Shown here one piece after another: positions 63,542 through 64,000 of a DNA stretch of 64,000 nt. Source of the stretch: DAOVXM01 sp963746255 (GTDB taxonomy: Bacteria > Chloroflexota > Anaerolineae > Anaerolineales > UBA4823); the NCBI GenBank assembly GCA_963746255.1, contig CAVVAJ010000007.1, positions 1,116,001 to 1,180,000 of the forward strand, read 5' to 3'. Every line of letters begins with the position of its first letter. The first letter of the stretch is position 1. The position numbers and the translations under genes are program-made. The notes beneath the pieces are model-generated. The model made no database searches. It had not been told where the DNA came from and saw only the letters and a list, made by a program, of their open reading frames with translations.

Positions 63542-64000
63542 CGTCTGCCGCAGCTCCTGACGCATCAAAAATCCAAACCTGCTACTCGGGACGCGCCGAG
63601 CAGATCTATATGGACATCTGCTATACGCTCTCGGAGCGCATCGACCAGGTTGATTGGGCTGCCTACACTGCTAAGGACTGGTCGGTGCTGGCGCGCATGG
63701 CGGAAGCTGAAGGTGTGGCGCCGCTGATGTACTGGAAGCTTAAAGACCACCAGAGCTGCAGACGACCAGTACGACGTTCCCGGTCTTGAGGTCCCGCCTG
63801 AGATCTTCCACCAGCTGAAGACCTCCTATTACAACACGCTCGCCCAGAACACCCTGATGTACCAGGAGCTCGAGCGCATCCTGCAGGCTTTCGATGAGGC
63901 CGGCATCCCCGTGATCGTGCTCAAAGGCGCCGCTCTGGCCGCGACGGTGTATGAGGATATCGGGTTAAGACCGATGGGGGATTTGGATTTGCTGATTCAT
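63538..64000 (+). CDS. Nucleotidyltransferase-family protein (partial, frameshifted)
   Basis: Begins at ATG 63538, overlapping the previous stop (ATGA). The first frame (MTSAAAPDASKIQTCYSGRA ... VAPLMYWKLKD) fails near 63740. The adjacent frame continues ADDQYDVPGLEVPPEIFHQL ... GIPVIVLKGAALAATVYEDI, then GLRPMGDLDLLIH up to the window edge. The pattern VLKGAAL...PMGDLDLL is that of PF14907-type nucleotidyltransferases found in polysaccharide and peptide clusters. Truncated by the end of the window. Confidence 0.75.

Noticed and set aside
1..64000. CRISPR array, prophage or defence island
   Set aside because: No regularly spaced repeats, Cas, integrase or restriction genes were seen; the only mobile-element trace is the transposase tail at 26836-27075.

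Overview
The window reads as chromosomal DNA of a Chloroflexota bacterium, most likely an anaerobic Anaerolineae. This placement is inferred from gene style: multi-domain histidine kinases, many zinc-ribbon and WD40 proteins, a glycogen operon with a very long GH13 enzyme, and a ribosomal protein L31 carrying an RNA polymerase alpha-CTD-like tail. No rRNA or tRNA gene is visible, so it cannot be anchored further. Composition is moderate in GC by eye, except for the last 2 kb, which look clearly richer in GC.

Layout: 0-7.2 kb holds pyruvate phosphate dikinase (minus), then rplU-rpmA-rpmE behind a near-perfect sigma70 promoter, then tdk-hpt-cca. 7.3-13.1 kb is a signalling block: a lone receiver protein, a zinc-ribbon histidine kinase, a GAF histidine kinase with an OmpR-type regulator, and a double-XRE regulator paired with a TPR protein. 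13.2-17.1 kb holds a GNAT acetyltransferase, an alpha/beta hydrolase, a DsbA-like thioredoxin, a cobalamin adenosyltransferase and a small zinc ribbon. 17.3-25.3 kb is a minus-strand glycogen/maltodextrin operon (GH13, glgA, glgC, malQ). 25.6-27.8 kb has a rhodanese followed by decayed DNA with a transposase tail and a broken zinc-ribbon gene.

27.8-30.6 kb carries two paralogous sigma-factor-like proteins with transmembrane segments, the least conventional locus here. 30.6-34 kb is the pyruvate dehydrogenase E1alpha-E1beta-E2 operon behind an attenuator-like leader. 34-39.4 kb holds a WD40 protein, an unknown protein, an S2P-type protease with CBS domains, uppP and tgt. 39.5-45.6 kb holds a class III aminotransferase, a PAS/GAF histidine kinase, a CpXC protein and a divergent pair of FHA-winged-helix regulator and Ser/Thr kinase. 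45.7-52.6 kb is a minus-strand run (AAA ATPase, GDPD, threonine dehydratase-like, CoA-transferase beta-like, GH3-like membrane protein). 52.7-60.6 kb has a glycosyltransferase, recJ, a YvcK-like protein and a glycolytic operon gap-pgk-tpiA plus an HExxH membrane protein. From 60.9 kb a polysaccharide locus starts: a 76-aa protein, a NusG paralogue, gmd, a sulfotransferase and a nucleotidyltransferase cut by the window end.

Carbon flow ties much of this together: glycogen synthesis and breakdown, lower glycolysis, PPDK, and pyruvate to acetyl-CoA. Seven genes (ppdK, malQ, GH13, pdhC, gmd, sulfotransferase, nucleotidyltransferase) each carry one single-base frameshift, mostly at short homopolymers, with intact protein sequence continuing in the next frame. 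This looks more like consensus error in the assembly than gene decay, but the sequence alone cannot decide. Many promoters are of the extended -10 (TGnTATAAT) type, and at least two genes appear to be leaderless.
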